64,000 nucleotides of DNA from Elusimicrobiota bacterium (GTDB lineage Bacteria > Elusimicrobiota > UBA8919), in the NCBI GenBank assembly GCA_040757695.1, contig JBFLWK010000007.1, forward strand, positions 1-64,000, written 5' to 3'. Both the position numbers and the translations under genes were made by a program. Positions 42,168 to 50,750 of the stretch are shown one piece after another. Position 1 is the first letter of the stretch, and the number at the start of each line of letters is the position of its first letter. The notes beneath the pieces are model-generated. The model did no database searches. It had not been told where the DNA came from and saw only the letters and a program-made list of their open reading frames with translations.

Positions 42168-42602
42168 ATGAAAAAAATTTTTTACCTTTTCCTACTTCCT
42201 ACTTCCTACTTCCTACTTCCTGTCTTTTTTGCCGGCTGCGAACGCAGTCCATTTGAAGATACAGTAGAATTTGTTGGGAAGGTGTATTACGGGACAGAAA
42301 CATCTGACGGCAAAATTAGAGTTTTAGGCGCACTTTCAAACGCCAGAGTTATCGCACTCGGATATTCCGGCTCTGATACAACCGATCCTAATGGAAAATA
42401 TACGCTAACTATCAAAGCAGTCAGGACATTCAAAGGCGACCCATTAGCAGAAGCATACACATTAGAAGCATCAGGTTCGTCAGCACCGAGTGTTTATCCG
42501 CAAGGTAATTATATAAGCGAGCAGATAACCGTCTACGGCAGACCCGGCGATACAATACAGGTGCGTGATTTTATTCTGTATAAACATAAAGAGGCAGGTT
42601 AA
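42168..42602 (+). CDS. Lipoprotein with carboxypeptidase-regulatory-like domain
   Basis: 144 residues. Signal peptide ends with the lipobox FAGC (Cys24), followed by ERSPF. The mature part has a beta-sandwich pattern (GALSNARVIALGYSGSDTT, DPNGKYTLTIK) like carboxypeptidase-regulatory or transthyretin-like domains. The hydrophobic core of the signal is encoded by tandem CTACTTC words (CTACTTCCTACTTCCTACTT), which are spacer repeat vocabulary. Probably outer-membrane anchored. Function is unknown. Confidence 0.8.
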   Translation: MKKIFYLFLLPTSYFLLPVFFAGCERSPFEDTVEFVGKVYYGTETSDGKIRVLGALSNARVIALGYSGSDTTDPNGKYTLTIKAVRTFKGDPLAEAYTLEASGSSAPSVYPQGNYISEQITVYGRPGDTIQVRDFILYKHKEAG

Positions 42603-42722
42603 AGGTTAAAATAAAAGGTATAAATAAGAGGTTAAAGGTTTAAGGTTAAAGGGTAAAATTCTGGATTTTATTTTAATTTTAACCTGTCATTTAAACCTTT
42701 AACCTGACTTTATGGTTAAAAT
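42603..42722. repeat. AGGTTAAAGG inverted repeat
   Basis: CAGGTTAAAGGTTAAA words at 42594-42655 pair with TTTAACCTGTCATTTAAACC and ACCTTTAACCTGAC at 42680-42711. Relatives are at 50655-50745 and 58607-58708, and the same words encode part of the next protein's signal sequence. Confidence 0.85.
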
Positions 42723-42824
42723 ATGCAAGACCTAAAAGAACGAACATATAAATTTGCCTTGCAAATAATCAAACTGGTACAGAAATTACCACAAAACCAA
42801 ATAGCCCGAATTATTGCAGAACAG
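42723..42824 (+). pseudogene. Four-helix-bundle fragment fused in frame to the next gene
   Basis: Encodes MQDLKERTYKFALQIIKLVQ and IARIIAEQ, like helix 1 of the four-helix-bundle protein at 47105 (FKERIYQYILKLIKFIDNLP). It is in frame with the surface protein that follows and would add 34 residues ahead of its signal sequence. Best read as a remnant. Confidence 0.55.
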
Positions 42825-45800
42825 ATGTTCAAAAAAATTCGTTCTATCTTGATTTTAATTTTAATTTTAACCTTTAATTTTAACCTTTTACCTTTAACCT
42901 GCCTCTCTGCTGCTGAAATAGAAGATATCGTCTACGAGCCCGAAACATACAGCAATGTGATTACAATCCATCCTGAAGTGCCACCAGCAGAAAATACAGA
43001 TGTAATAATTGTATATAGAGTTTGGTATTCTTCAGGTACACTTGCATCAAGAAACTACTGGGAGGTACTTCCTGAAACCACACAGACAGAAGTCAGACAT
43101 TATATTGGCAACCGGCTTGGTGATTTCAGGTATTTTGCTCAACATCGGTTTGATATAGTAACTGATACCGAAACAATTATTGGGGATTGGACACCTGACG
43201 ATACCTGGACTGGTAATACATCTACCGCACCCGGACAGGTAGTTTTAAGTCCATATATCCACGATTTGAAACGGGGTAGTTATGGTATGGAAAATGAAGA
43301 AGAAGAGCAACAACTTGGGATGGGTCCCGGCTGGTTTTTTAAGTATCAACTTTTTGATGATTCATATGTAACAATAAGAATCTATCCACCCTGTACACAG
43401 GTTAGTTCAACAACATACTTTGGATATCCACTTGTAATATCTTCAGCACCAATAAGAACGATAATCCATAAAACACCACGAAGTATGGAATTGATTGACT
43501 CATCATGGTGGAATACCGACGAATGGGATTGCAGGGATGATTCCGGCACAATAGTAAATAATGGGATTTATATTGTTTCAATAGATGCGTATAACAGGCA
43601 CTATATCACATTTGACCCTACGGATAATGCCGCGGAATCTCCAGGACCTGCTACTGTTACTATCTCTACAACTACACGCGGTAGAAGAGGTCACTGGTGG
43701 GGCTCTATTCCTGTAGATATTTTAAGGATAATGAAACTTCAAAGTAATACAATATCAGATTATGCTAATCAATCAAACGCATTTTCATACCGGCTCACAG
43801 GCGCTGCTAATGTTACTATAAAAGTTTATCAAGGTGGTGCGACATTCACAGGAATAGATACTAATCCCAATAGCGATACATATGGAGAAGCCATTCCATC
43901 AGCAGGCGCTACACTGGTTAAAACGATAAAATACTACCGTGCTGCCGGTAACTATGAAGAGGGCTGGAATGGTTACGATGATAATGGGCTTCCGCTTGCT
44001 AATGGTATCTATACATATTCTATCTCTGCAGTAAATGATTACAAACGTATCGCAACTGATGAATACGGGAACGACCACCCTATCTGGGGCAATATCACAA
44101 TAATGCGAACACTGAAATTGACAGAGTTTTCAGCTAACCAGGTGAGCGATTATGTTGATGAAAATATATTCAAATACACTTTGAGTGGTACTGCAAAAGT
44201 TACTATCAAGGTTTATCAAAGTAGTGTAACATTTACAGGTGTTGATACCAATTCTACCAGTGCTACTTACGGTGAGCCGATACCTTCGGCAGGTTTCACA
44301 CCATTAAAAACACTGAAATTTTACCGTGCTGCCGGTAGCTATGAAGAAAGTTGGAATGGTTTTGATGATAATGGTACTCCACTGCCTAATGGCATATACA
44401 CATATACAATTTCTGCGGTCAGTGATTACAGCGGGATACTGACAGATGCCTACGGAAACGTTCAGCCGATGTGGGGCAATGTTACCATTACAAGAAGCGT
44501 AAAGTTGACAGAGTTTTCAGCTAACCAGGTGAGCGATTATGTTGATGAAAATATATTCAAATACACTTTGAGTGGTACTGCAAAAGTTACTATCAAGGTT
44601 TATCAAAGTAGTGTAACATTTACAGGCGTTGATACCAGTTCCACCAGTGCAACTTACGGTGAGCCGATACCTTCGGCAGGTTTTACACCGTTAAAAACAC
44701 TGAAATTCTACCGTGCTGCCGGTAGCTATGAAGAAAGTTGGAATGGTTTTGACGATAATGGCACCCCACTGCCCAATGGCATATACACATATACAATCTC
44801 TGGAGTTAGCGAGTATAAGGGAATCTTGACCGATGCATCTGGTAGCATTCAGCAAATGTGGGGGAGTGTCGCAATAATGACACCAGCGCAGTCTACAATT
44901 TCTACAGGTAAATCTGTCCAAGTTGAAAGTTTAGTTTTTGACCCGAAGACAGCCAGCAATGTCATTACAATCAAGGCCGAAGAATCAGTTAATAATATTA
45001 CGCCAATATATAAATTTTGGTATTCTTCCGGCACTCTTTTATCGTCAAACAACTGGGAACCGTTTGCCGAGACAACTCAAACGGAAGCGAGACATTATAT
45101 CGGCGACCGGCTTGGTGATTTCAGGTATTGCGTTCAGGTCAGTTTTGACGGCGGGCAAACTTGGACGCCGAATTGGGGACCGACATGGACAGGTACCAAT
45201 CCTTCACCAGCCGACCAGCATTTAAGTCCGTACATTCATGATTTGAAAAGGGGCTCCTACACTGATAATTCGGAAGAAGAAGAGCAACTCGGGATGGGGC
45301 CCGGCTGGTTTTTTAAGTATCAACTTTTCGATGATTCATATGTCACAATGAAAATCTATCCGAGTTCAACTACTCCAAGTTATTCCGCCGTGCATAATTC
45401 TTCATATACATATTTTGGTTTTCCAGCCGCAATAAATAAAAATCCAATCAGAACTATAATCCATAAAACACCAAGAAGCCAACAGATGGGTGACTCATCC
45501 TGGTGGAATACTGATGAATGGGATTGCAGGGATGATAATGGTAATATCGTAGATAACGATGTTTATATAGTTGTTATAGATGCATATGATAAACACTGGG
45601 TAGTATTTGACCCGACGGATACAGACCCGCCAGTCAGCGATCCTAGCGACCCGATGCCCAGAACAGGTCGCCGTGGAACCAGGTGGCTCTCAATCCCTGT
45701 AGATATTTTAAGGATAATGAAACTTCAAGCAAATACAATCACTAATTATGAGAATCAAGAAGATGCGTTTTCATACCGGCTCACAGGCGCTGCTAATGTT

Positions 45801-47078
45801 ACTATAAAAGTTTATCAAGGTGGTGCGACATTCACAGGAATAGATACTAATCCCAATAGCGATACATATGGAGAAGCCATTCCATCAGCAGGCGCTAAAC
45901 TGTATAAAACGATAAAATACTACCGTGCCGCAGGTAACTATGAAGAAGGCTGGAATGGTTACGATGAGAATGGTGTACCACTCGCTAATGGTATCTATAC
46001 ATATTCTATATCTGCAGTGAATGATTACAAACGTATCGCAACTGATGCATACGGGAATGACCACCCTATCTGGGGCAATATCACAATAATGCGAACACTG
46101 AAATTAACAGAATTTTCAGCAAACCCTATTGTTGATTATATTGGTGAGAAAACATTCAAGTACACTCTTACCGGTGCCGCATATGTTACAATCAATGTGT
46201 ATCAAAAAGGGGTGACATTTACGGGTGTGTATGATAGTTCTGGGATTCCTGCGCCATCTGATGGATATACACCACTTGCAACACTCGGTTTCTACCGTGC
46301 TGCGGGCAGTTGGGAAGAATCATGGGATGGTAGAACTGACGATGAAGAATTATTGCCTGACAGTATTTACACATATACAATCTCGGCTATAAGTGATTAC
46401 GGCGGAATTGCAACTGATGCCTACGGAAATACCCAGCCGATGTGGGGTAATATTACAATAATGCGTGAAGAACCGCCTGCTAATGCTGAAGAAGAAACCG
46501 GCACAACAGCCACAGGAACAGGGAACATTGTGGTTGGCACTTATTCACCACCTAAAAATAAAACCGTCTCTGCCGGTGTCTCATCTGTTGTTGTTTCAGT
46601 CGTAGATAAAGATGTTATCGTAGATACCTCAAAATCAGCAATTGCTTTAACTGACCCGCTTGGCAGACAAATAAAAACCACACCTGTAGTCAACGGCAAA
46701 ACTTTTGGAATAAATGTCCCGCCGTTAACCGTGACTGGCGAGTATAAAGTTAATTTACAACTTGTCGCTAAAAACAGTAAACATTGGACTGAAACATACA
46801 AATTTAGTGTTGAGAAATCAAACACATTTAACGATACCGTTTATGCCTGTCCAAACCCGGCAAAATCTAATAGCATAAAAATTGCGTTTCAATACTCAAC
46901 TGGTGAAAAAGCAAATATAAAAATATTCAGTATTGCTGGTAATTTAATCAAAGATGAAAATGTTGATACCTCACCATATGAGTGGAACTTATCGGATGTC
47001 GGTAATGGATTGTATTTCTATAAAGTTGAAATCGGGCACGATAAAAGCAAACTCAAAACAATAATGGTGGCAAGATGA
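42825..47078 (+). CDS. FlgD-Ig repeat surface protein with C-terminal sorting-like domain
   Basis: 1417 residues from ATG 42825 (1451 if begun at 42723); the later start places a KK-x-R then hydrophobic signal (ILILILILTF) at the N-terminus. The mature protein has two large modules 1986 bases apart, each with a GPGWFFKYQLFDDSYVT segment and FlgD-type Ig repeats (FKYTLSGTAKVTIKVYQ, YEESWNGFDDNG, NGIYTYTISAV). Two central repeats are almost identical DNA with a 387-base period. The C-terminal 85 residues (VYACPNPAKSNSIKIAFQYS, then GLYFYKVEI) resemble a type IX secretion-type sorting domain. Surface location inferred; no enzyme motif. Confidence 0.82.
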   Translation: MFKKIRSILILILILTFNFNLLPLTCLSAAEIEDIVYEPETYSNVITIHPEVPPAENTDVIIVYRVWYSSGTLASRNYWEVLPETTQTEVRHYIGNRLGDFRYFAQHRFDIVTDTETIIGDWTPDDTWTGNTSTAPGQVVLSPYIHDLKRGSYGMENEEEEQQLGMGPGWFFKYQLFDDSYVTIRIYPPCTQVSSTTYFGYPLVISSAPIRTIIHKTPRSMELIDSSWWNTDEWDCRDDSGTIVNNGIYIVSIDAYNRHYITFDPTDNAAESPGPATVTISTTTRGRRGHWWGSIPVDILRIMKLQSNTISDYANQSNAFSYRLTGAANVTIKVYQGGATFTGIDTNPNSDTYGEAIPSAGATLVKTIKYYRAAGNYEEGWNGYDDNGLPLANGIYTYSISAVNDYKRIATDEYGNDHPIWGNITIMRTLKLTEFSANQVSDYVDENIFKYTLSGTAKVTIKVYQSSVTFTGVDTNSTSATYGEPIPSAGFTPLKTLKFYRAAGSYEESWNGFDDNGTPLPNGIYTYTISAVSDYSGILTDAYGNVQPMWGNVTITRSVKLTEFSANQVSDYVDENIFKYTLSGTAKVTIKVYQSSVTFTGVDTSSTSATYGEPIPSAGFTPLKTLKFYRAAGSYEESWNGFDDNGTPLPNGIYTYTISGVSEYKGILTDASGSIQQMWGSVAIMTPAQSTISTGKSVQVESLVFDPKTASNVITIKAEESVNNITPIYKFWYSSGTLLSSNNWEPFAETTQTEARHYIGDRLGDFRYCVQVSFDGGQTWTPNWGPTWTGTNPSPADQHLSPYIHDLKRGSYTDNSEEEEQLGMGPGWFFKYQLFDDSYVTMKIYPSSTTPSYSAVHNSSYTYFGFPAAINKNPIRTIIHKTPRSQQMGDSSWWNTDEWDCRDDNGNIVDNDVYIVVIDAYDKHWVVFDPTDTDPPVSDPSDPMPRTGRRGTRWLSIPVDILRIMKLQANTITNYENQEDAFSYRLTGAANVTIKVYQGGATFTGIDTNPNSDTYGEAIPSAGAKLYKTIKYYRAAGNYEEGWNGYDENGVPLANGIYTYSISAVNDYKRIATDAYGNDHPIWGNITIMRTLKLTEFSANPIVDYIGEKTFKYTLTGAAYVTINVYQKGVTFTGVYDSSGIPAPSDGYTPLATLGFYRAAGSWEESWDGRTDDEELLPDSIYTYTISAISDYGGIATDAYGNTQPMWGNITIMREEPPANAEEETGTTATGTGNIVVGTYSPPKNKTVSAGVSSVVVSVVDKDVIVDTSKSAIALTDPLGRQIKTTPVVNGKTFGINVPPLTVTGEYKVNLQLVAKNSKHWTETYKFSVEKSNTFNDTVYACPNPAKSNSIKIAFQYSTGEKANIKIFSIAGNLIKDENVDTSPYEWNLSDVGNGLYFYKVEIGHDKSKLKTIMVAR
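44118..44860 (+). repeat. 387-bp near-identical tandem repeat
   Basis: Unit 1 starts at 44118 and unit 2 at 44505 (TTGACAGAGTTTTCAGCTAA in both). The copies differ at few positions, so unit number could change by recombination or be collapsed in an assembly. Confidence 0.85.
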
Positions 47079-47104
47079 ATAAAAATTAAAATTAAAAAAT
47101 AAAA

Positions 47105-47350
47105 ATGGAAAATGACAAAGCAAAATTCAAAAAAGAGTTCAAAGAACGGATTTATCAGTATATTCTAAAATTGATAAAGTTTATAGATAATCTGCCTAAA
47201 GATAGAACTTGCGATGTAATTGGCAAACAATTATTACGGAGTGGAACAAGTATTGGAGCAAATTATATTGAAGCACAAGCATCAAGTTCCAGAAAAGATT
47301 TTACCAATTTTTTAGCGAGTAGTATTTTAACATTAAAAGGCCGAAAATGA
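47105..47350 (+). CDS. Four-helix-bundle (S23/IVS-type) protein, truncated
   Basis: 81 residues. The N-terminal two thirds match the family well: FKKEFKERIYQYILKLIKF, LLRSGTSIGANYIEAQ and SSRKDFTNFL. The family normally continues for another 35-40 residues (a fourth helix); here the frame ends with LTLKGRK and the next gene starts in the overlap. Its 5' flank has AAAATTAAAATTAAAAAATA words. In other bacteria such genes occur in rRNA intervening sequences or near retroelements; the role here is unknown. Confidence 0.7.
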   Translation: MENDKAKFKKEFKERIYQYILKLIKFIDNLPKDRTCDVIGKQLLRSGTSIGANYIEAQASSSRKDFTNFLASSILTLKGRK

Positions 47351-48285
47351 AACATTTTAGATTTTGGATTTTCATTTTTCATTTTTCATTTTTCATTTTT
47401 CATTGCCTTTATGCTACAGAACCGACTGCTGAATTTTTGCGGATAAACCCAGCTGCTACTGCTTCTGCAATTGGTGGTGCTGATGTAGCTTATAGCGGTA
47501 AAGTTGACTCTATATATTCTAATCCGTCAGGGCTGGGAACTCTTGCAAAACCACAACTTCTAACTGCGTATTCTTCATATATTCAGAATATAAAATTAGC
47601 AGGGCTGGCGTTTGCGAAACCTATCGGCAAAAAAGGCGAAAATGTAGTCGGATTAGCTGTCCTGTATCTCGGGCTTACAGGTCTGGAAGTATATAACGAC
47701 GATTCAGGTGCGACTGGCGAAACCGCATCCAGCAGTAATTTTGGTTTTACACTTTCCTGGGCAAGAAATATCAGAAATAATTTGACAGCCGGTCTCTCTA
47801 TAAAACAGGTTCATCAGAATTATGATGAGGTTACAAGCGATGGCTTCTGTGCTGATGTTGGAGTACTTTATAAATCTAACAATCTCTCGCTTGGTCTTTC
47901 ATTCCAGAATTTCGGTCCTGAAATAGATAATCAGAAACTGCCATCAACAATCCGGTTAGGGACAAATTATACAGATTATATATTCAATAACATACCAATA
48001 GAAACATCTGTTGAAATAGAAAAACCGATTTATTCTGATATAAAATTTAAAGCAGGTGCAGAGTACTGGATAACCCCGAATGTAAATCTGCGGTGTGGGT
48101 ATGAGGATCTAAAGGCTGCCGGTACATTTTCAGGTATATCCGGCGGGCTCGGGCTTAAAACATTCTATCAGCAAAGTTATATTGAAGAAAATATGAAAAA
48201 AATAGACGTGAACCTGGATTACGCATTTACATATTTTGGTGAACTCGGCAATATTCATAAAGTTTCTATAGGTTTTGAATTCTGA
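47347..48285 (+). CDS. PorV/PorQ-type outer-membrane barrel protein
   Basis: 312 residues. A signal sequence encoded by TTTTTCATTTTTCATTTTTC words precedes EFLRINPAATASAIGGADVA and IYSNPSGLG, the N-terminal hallmarks of the UPF0164/PorV family. Alternating beta-strands continue to a terminal aromatic residue (VSIGFEF), typical for outer-membrane barrels. In Bacteroidota PorV is a type IX secretion shuttle; whether that holds here is inference, though proteins with sorting-like C-termini are nearby. An intact relative of the truncated gene at 14000. Confidence 0.85.
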   Translation: MKHFRFWIFIFHFSFFIFHCLYATEPTAEFLRINPAATASAIGGADVAYSGKVDSIYSNPSGLGTLAKPQLLTAYSSYIQNIKLAGLAFAKPIGKKGENVVGLAVLYLGLTGLEVYNDDSGATGETASSSNFGFTLSWARNIRNNLTAGLSIKQVHQNYDEVTSDGFCADVGVLYKSNNLSLGLSFQNFGPEIDNQKLPSTIRLGTNYTDYIFNNIPIETSVEIEKPIYSDIKFKAGAEYWITPNVNLRCGYEDLKAAGTFSGISGGLGLKTFYQQSYIEENMKKIDVNLDYAFTYFGELGNIHKVSIGFEF

Positions 48286-48461
48286 AACACAAACAAACAA
48301 GCCCACTAAAGTGGGGAGTAAAAATTTATACCTGACTTCAGTCGGTAAAAGAAAACTCTGACAGAATTTACAGGATAAAAGAATAAAATCCTGTTAATCA
48401 TGTCAAATAAAAATTCAGTGAGTTCAGTGTATTCAGTAGTTAAAAGAAAAAAGATGAAAAA
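48286..48461. other. Spacer with short hairpins
   Basis: CCCACT-AA-AGTGGG near 48302-48315, CTGACT-TC-AGTCGG near 48343, and ACAGGAT with ATCCTGT near 48371-48395. AAAATCCTGTTAATCATGTC here matches the 3' end of the kinase gene at 35147. The first hairpin may terminate transcription from porV but has no T-run. Confidence 0.5.
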
Positions 48462-48725
48462 TTATCGTGAACTGGCAGCGGTTAATGCAGCAACTTTAGC
48501 TTCAAGTGCAGCAAAGCGGTCGCGGAATTCAAGATTGATTTCAATCTTTTCATCCAGTCGTTTGAAATCAGAGTGCATTTCAACATCCAACCGTGCTAAT
48601 CCTGAATCAATCTTTTCATCCAGCCGTCTGATTTCTACTTTTATTTCTCGGATATCGGCTTTAATCTCTTGTAATTCAGGGACGACCAATTCCTGTAAAA
48701 GTCTTTTTACATTAACATTTGGCAT
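48462..48725 (-). CDS. Small coiled-coil protein on the minus strand
   Basis: 87 residues: LLQELVVPELQEIKADIREI, then VEIRRLDEKIDSGLARLDVE and KRLDEKIEINLEFRDRF, heptad-like Leu/Ile spacing through residues 8-80. This is one of very few minus-strand genes. It is supported by a perfect promoter (48746-48774) and AGGAGG (48733-48738) in front of the ATG at 48725; the overlapping forward open frame has neither. Function is unknown. Similar small coils are often partners of toxins, but no toxin is adjacent. Confidence 0.8.
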   Translation of the reverse strand: MPNVNVKRLLQELVVPELQEIKADIREIKVEIRRLDEKIDSGLARLDVEMHSDFKRLDEKIEINLEFRDRFAALEAKVAALTAASSR

Positions 48726-48745
48726 AACATTACCTCCTGAAAATA

Positions 48746-48774
48746 ATTATAACAAAAAATATGAATTTTGTCAA
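48746..48774 (-). promoter_or_regulatory. Consensus sigma-70 promoter, minus strand
   Basis: On the minus strand TTGACA (48774-48769), 17-base spacer, TATAAT (48751-48746), then AGGAGG before the ATG at 48725. Matches all twelve consensus bases. Confidence 0.9.
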
Positions 48775-48811
48775 GTGGAAAAAAAAGCAAGTTAAATAGC
48801 CATTTATTTGT

Positions 48812-49687
48812 ATGTTAATAGTTATTCTTACATTTCTGATTGTTGCGTGTGTTTTTGGGTTTTTCGTTTTGATTGTTATACGACTTCTATCAGGTGCAGA
48901 AATTAAAGAAGCAAGTACTTTTGCCGGCGACCAAGTTAAAAAAGTACCGTCAATAAAACAGCTTTTTGCACAATTCGCAGAGAATCCTAAATCCCGCCAA
49001 GCACAAAAATTCCGACTGATTTCTTTAGCAATTTTTTTGTTTGTTGGCTATGTTTCTACAAATAATCTATTTTTTACAATTTTATTCGCTATTTTTGGTT
49101 TTTTTCTGCCTATAATTATACTGAAACGCGCTGAAACCAGACGAATGGCACTCATAGATAAACAACTATCAGATGGGCTGGTTCTAATCTCTAATTCATT
49201 GCGTAGTGGGTTGTCATTTGCACAGGGATTAGAAGTAATTGCACAGCAAGGTCAACCACCATTATCAGAAGAGTTTCAGACGGTAACGCAGGAGTTGAAA
49301 TTAGGTATCTCTATGGAGCAGGCATTGAACAATATTGCACAGCGGCTCAAAAAATCCAAAGAAATGCGTATCGCAATGACTGCAATCAATATCGCCCGAG
49401 AAACCGGCGGGAATATGTCAGAAGCGCTTACAACACTCTCGGAAACCATGCGGAAACGAAACGAGATGCAGGGTAAAATAGATGCGTTAACCGCACAAGG
49501 TAAACTATCAGGGCTTATCACAGCGCTGCTACCATTTGTGATGGCATTCTTTATATATCTGATAAGCCCGGAAATTATGATACCGATGTTCACAACTGTT
49601 TACGGATACCTCATATTGCTTGTTGTCCTTATGATGATTTCTATCGGCGGCTTATTCATAAAAAAAATTGTAACTATAGATATATAA
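48812..49687 (+). CDS. tadB: Tad secretion system inner-membrane protein TadB
   Basis: 291 residues with membrane segments near 3-28, 73-105, 235-257 and 262-285 and a T2SSF domain between (LSDGLVLISNSLRSGLSFAQ, GISMEQALNNIAQRL, NIARETGGNMSEALTTLSET). TadB and TadC form the inner-membrane platform on which the CpaF ATPase acts. Separated from cpaF by the surface protein genes, so the Tad locus is interrupted here. Start chosen as the only ATG before the first helix. Confidence 0.9.
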   Translation: MLIVILTFLIVACVFGFFVLIVIRLLSGAEIKEASTFAGDQVKKVPSIKQLFAQFAENPKSRQAQKFRLISLAIFLFVGYVSTNNLFFTILFAIFGFFLPIIILKRAETRRMALIDKQLSDGLVLISNSLRSGLSFAQGLEVIAQQGQPPLSEEFQTVTQELKLGISMEQALNNIAQRLKKSKEMRIAMTAINIARETGGNMSEALTTLSETMRKRNEMQGKIDALTAQGKLSGLITALLPFVMAFFIYLISPEIMIPMFTTVYGYLILLVVLMMISIGGLFIKKIVTIDI

Positions 49688-49769
49688 AAAGGCAATTAAA
49701 AATTCAAAATTAAAAATTAAAAATGCTTTCTACCACAATTTTACATTTTACATTTTGCATTTTTAATTG
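49688..49769. repeat. AATTAAAAAT-type inverted repeat
   Basis: GGCAATTAAAAATT on the left and CATTTTTAATTGATTTT on the right, centre TGCTTTCTACCACAATTTTA. Nearly identical to 55456-55527. Ends eight bases before the tadC ATG. Confidence 0.9.
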
Positions 49770-49777
49770 ATTTTATT

Positions 49778-50653
49778 ATGGCTTACATCATCTCATTATT
49801 TATTGGTGGATTTGTTTTTTTAGCGGTACTTTATTTCTGGCCTAAAAGCGAGATTGTTGATTTAAGTAAACGGTTTGGGCAGAAAAAAGAAACCAGCCGG
49901 CTGCTTACCAAATTCTCAAACGCTGTTATAGAAACTACTGTAAAACAGATATCTAAAATAAAATGGACTTGGATTAACAATCAACGGCGTGTGATAAAAA
50001 AACAGTTGGATATGGCGGGTAATCCAGCAAATATAACACCTGATGGTTTTATCGCATTCACGATTATATGCGCTTTAGGTGTTTTGATGATGGAGTTGAT
50101 GTTCATTAAAAAAACCGAAATTATCGTTATGCTTGTTGCTCTATCTGTTGGCGGGTTGCTGCCGAAATTGTTCCTGTCCGATATGATTAAAAAAAGACAC
50201 CGTTTAATAGTCAGAATACTGCCGGATGTGCTGGATTTGGTTACATTATCAATGGAAGCAGGGATTGATTTTACCGCTGCGTTAGGTAAAGTAATTTCTA
50301 AATCTGAAAAATCACCATTGATAGAAGAACTGATAATTATGCAGCAGGGTATCCGATTGGGACAGTCCCGAATGAATGCAATGAAAGATATGATATCGCG
50401 AGTGCAGGAACCTAATTTTTCAACCGTGATTACCGCGCTTATTCAAGCGGAACAGTTAGGTTCTTCGCTGGGTCCTGTATTGCGAGTTCAATCAGAACAG
50501 ATGCGAATAAAAAGGTTTCAACTTGCCGAAAAACTGGCACAACAGGCACCTATAAAAATGCTTTTTCCATTGATATTTTTTGTGTTACCATCAATATTTT
50601 TAATGCTGTTCGGTCCTATCGCCCTGCAGTATTTTGGCGGCGCCTTTAAATAA
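49778..50653 (+). CDS. tadC: Tad secretion system inner-membrane protein TadC
   Basis: 291 residues; membrane segments near 1-20, 85-125 and 265-288, with a T2SSF domain (LPDVLDLVTLSMEAGIDFTA, VQEPNFSTVITALIQAEQLG, EQMRIKRFQLAEKLAQQAP). The usual partner of TadB. Its start is directly preceded by a repeat and lacks a Shine-Dalgarno. Confidence 0.9.
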   Translation: MAYIISLFIGGFVFLAVLYFWPKSEIVDLSKRFGQKKETSRLLTKFSNAVIETTVKQISKIKWTWINNQRRVIKKQLDMAGNPANITPDGFIAFTIICALGVLMMELMFIKKTEIIVMLVALSVGGLLPKLFLSDMIKKRHRLIVRILPDVLDLVTLSMEAGIDFTAALGKVISKSEKSPLIEELIIMQQGIRLGQSRMNAMKDMISRVQEPNFSTVITALIQAEQLGSSLGPVLRVQSEQMRIKRFQLAEKLAQQAPIKMLFPLIFFVLPSIFLMLFGPIALQYFGGAFK

Positions 50654-50654
50654 A

Positions 50655-50745
50655 AGGCAGGTTAAAGGTTAAAGGTTAAAATTTTGGGCTTTTATTTTAA
50701 TTTATACCTTTAATTTTAACTTTTGATTTATCCCTTTAACCTGAA
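50655..50745. repeat. AGGTTAAAGG inverted repeat
   Basis: AGGCAGGTTAAAGGTTAAAG on the left and TACCTTTAATTTTAAC plus CCTTTAACCTG on the right. Same family as 42603 and 58607. Confidence 0.88.
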
Positions 50746-50750
50746 GTAAG

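Noticed and set aside
48400-48795. 131-codon forward frame
   Set aside because: It is the complement of the minus-strand coiled-coil gene, which has a perfect promoter and ribosome binding site; the forward frame has neither.
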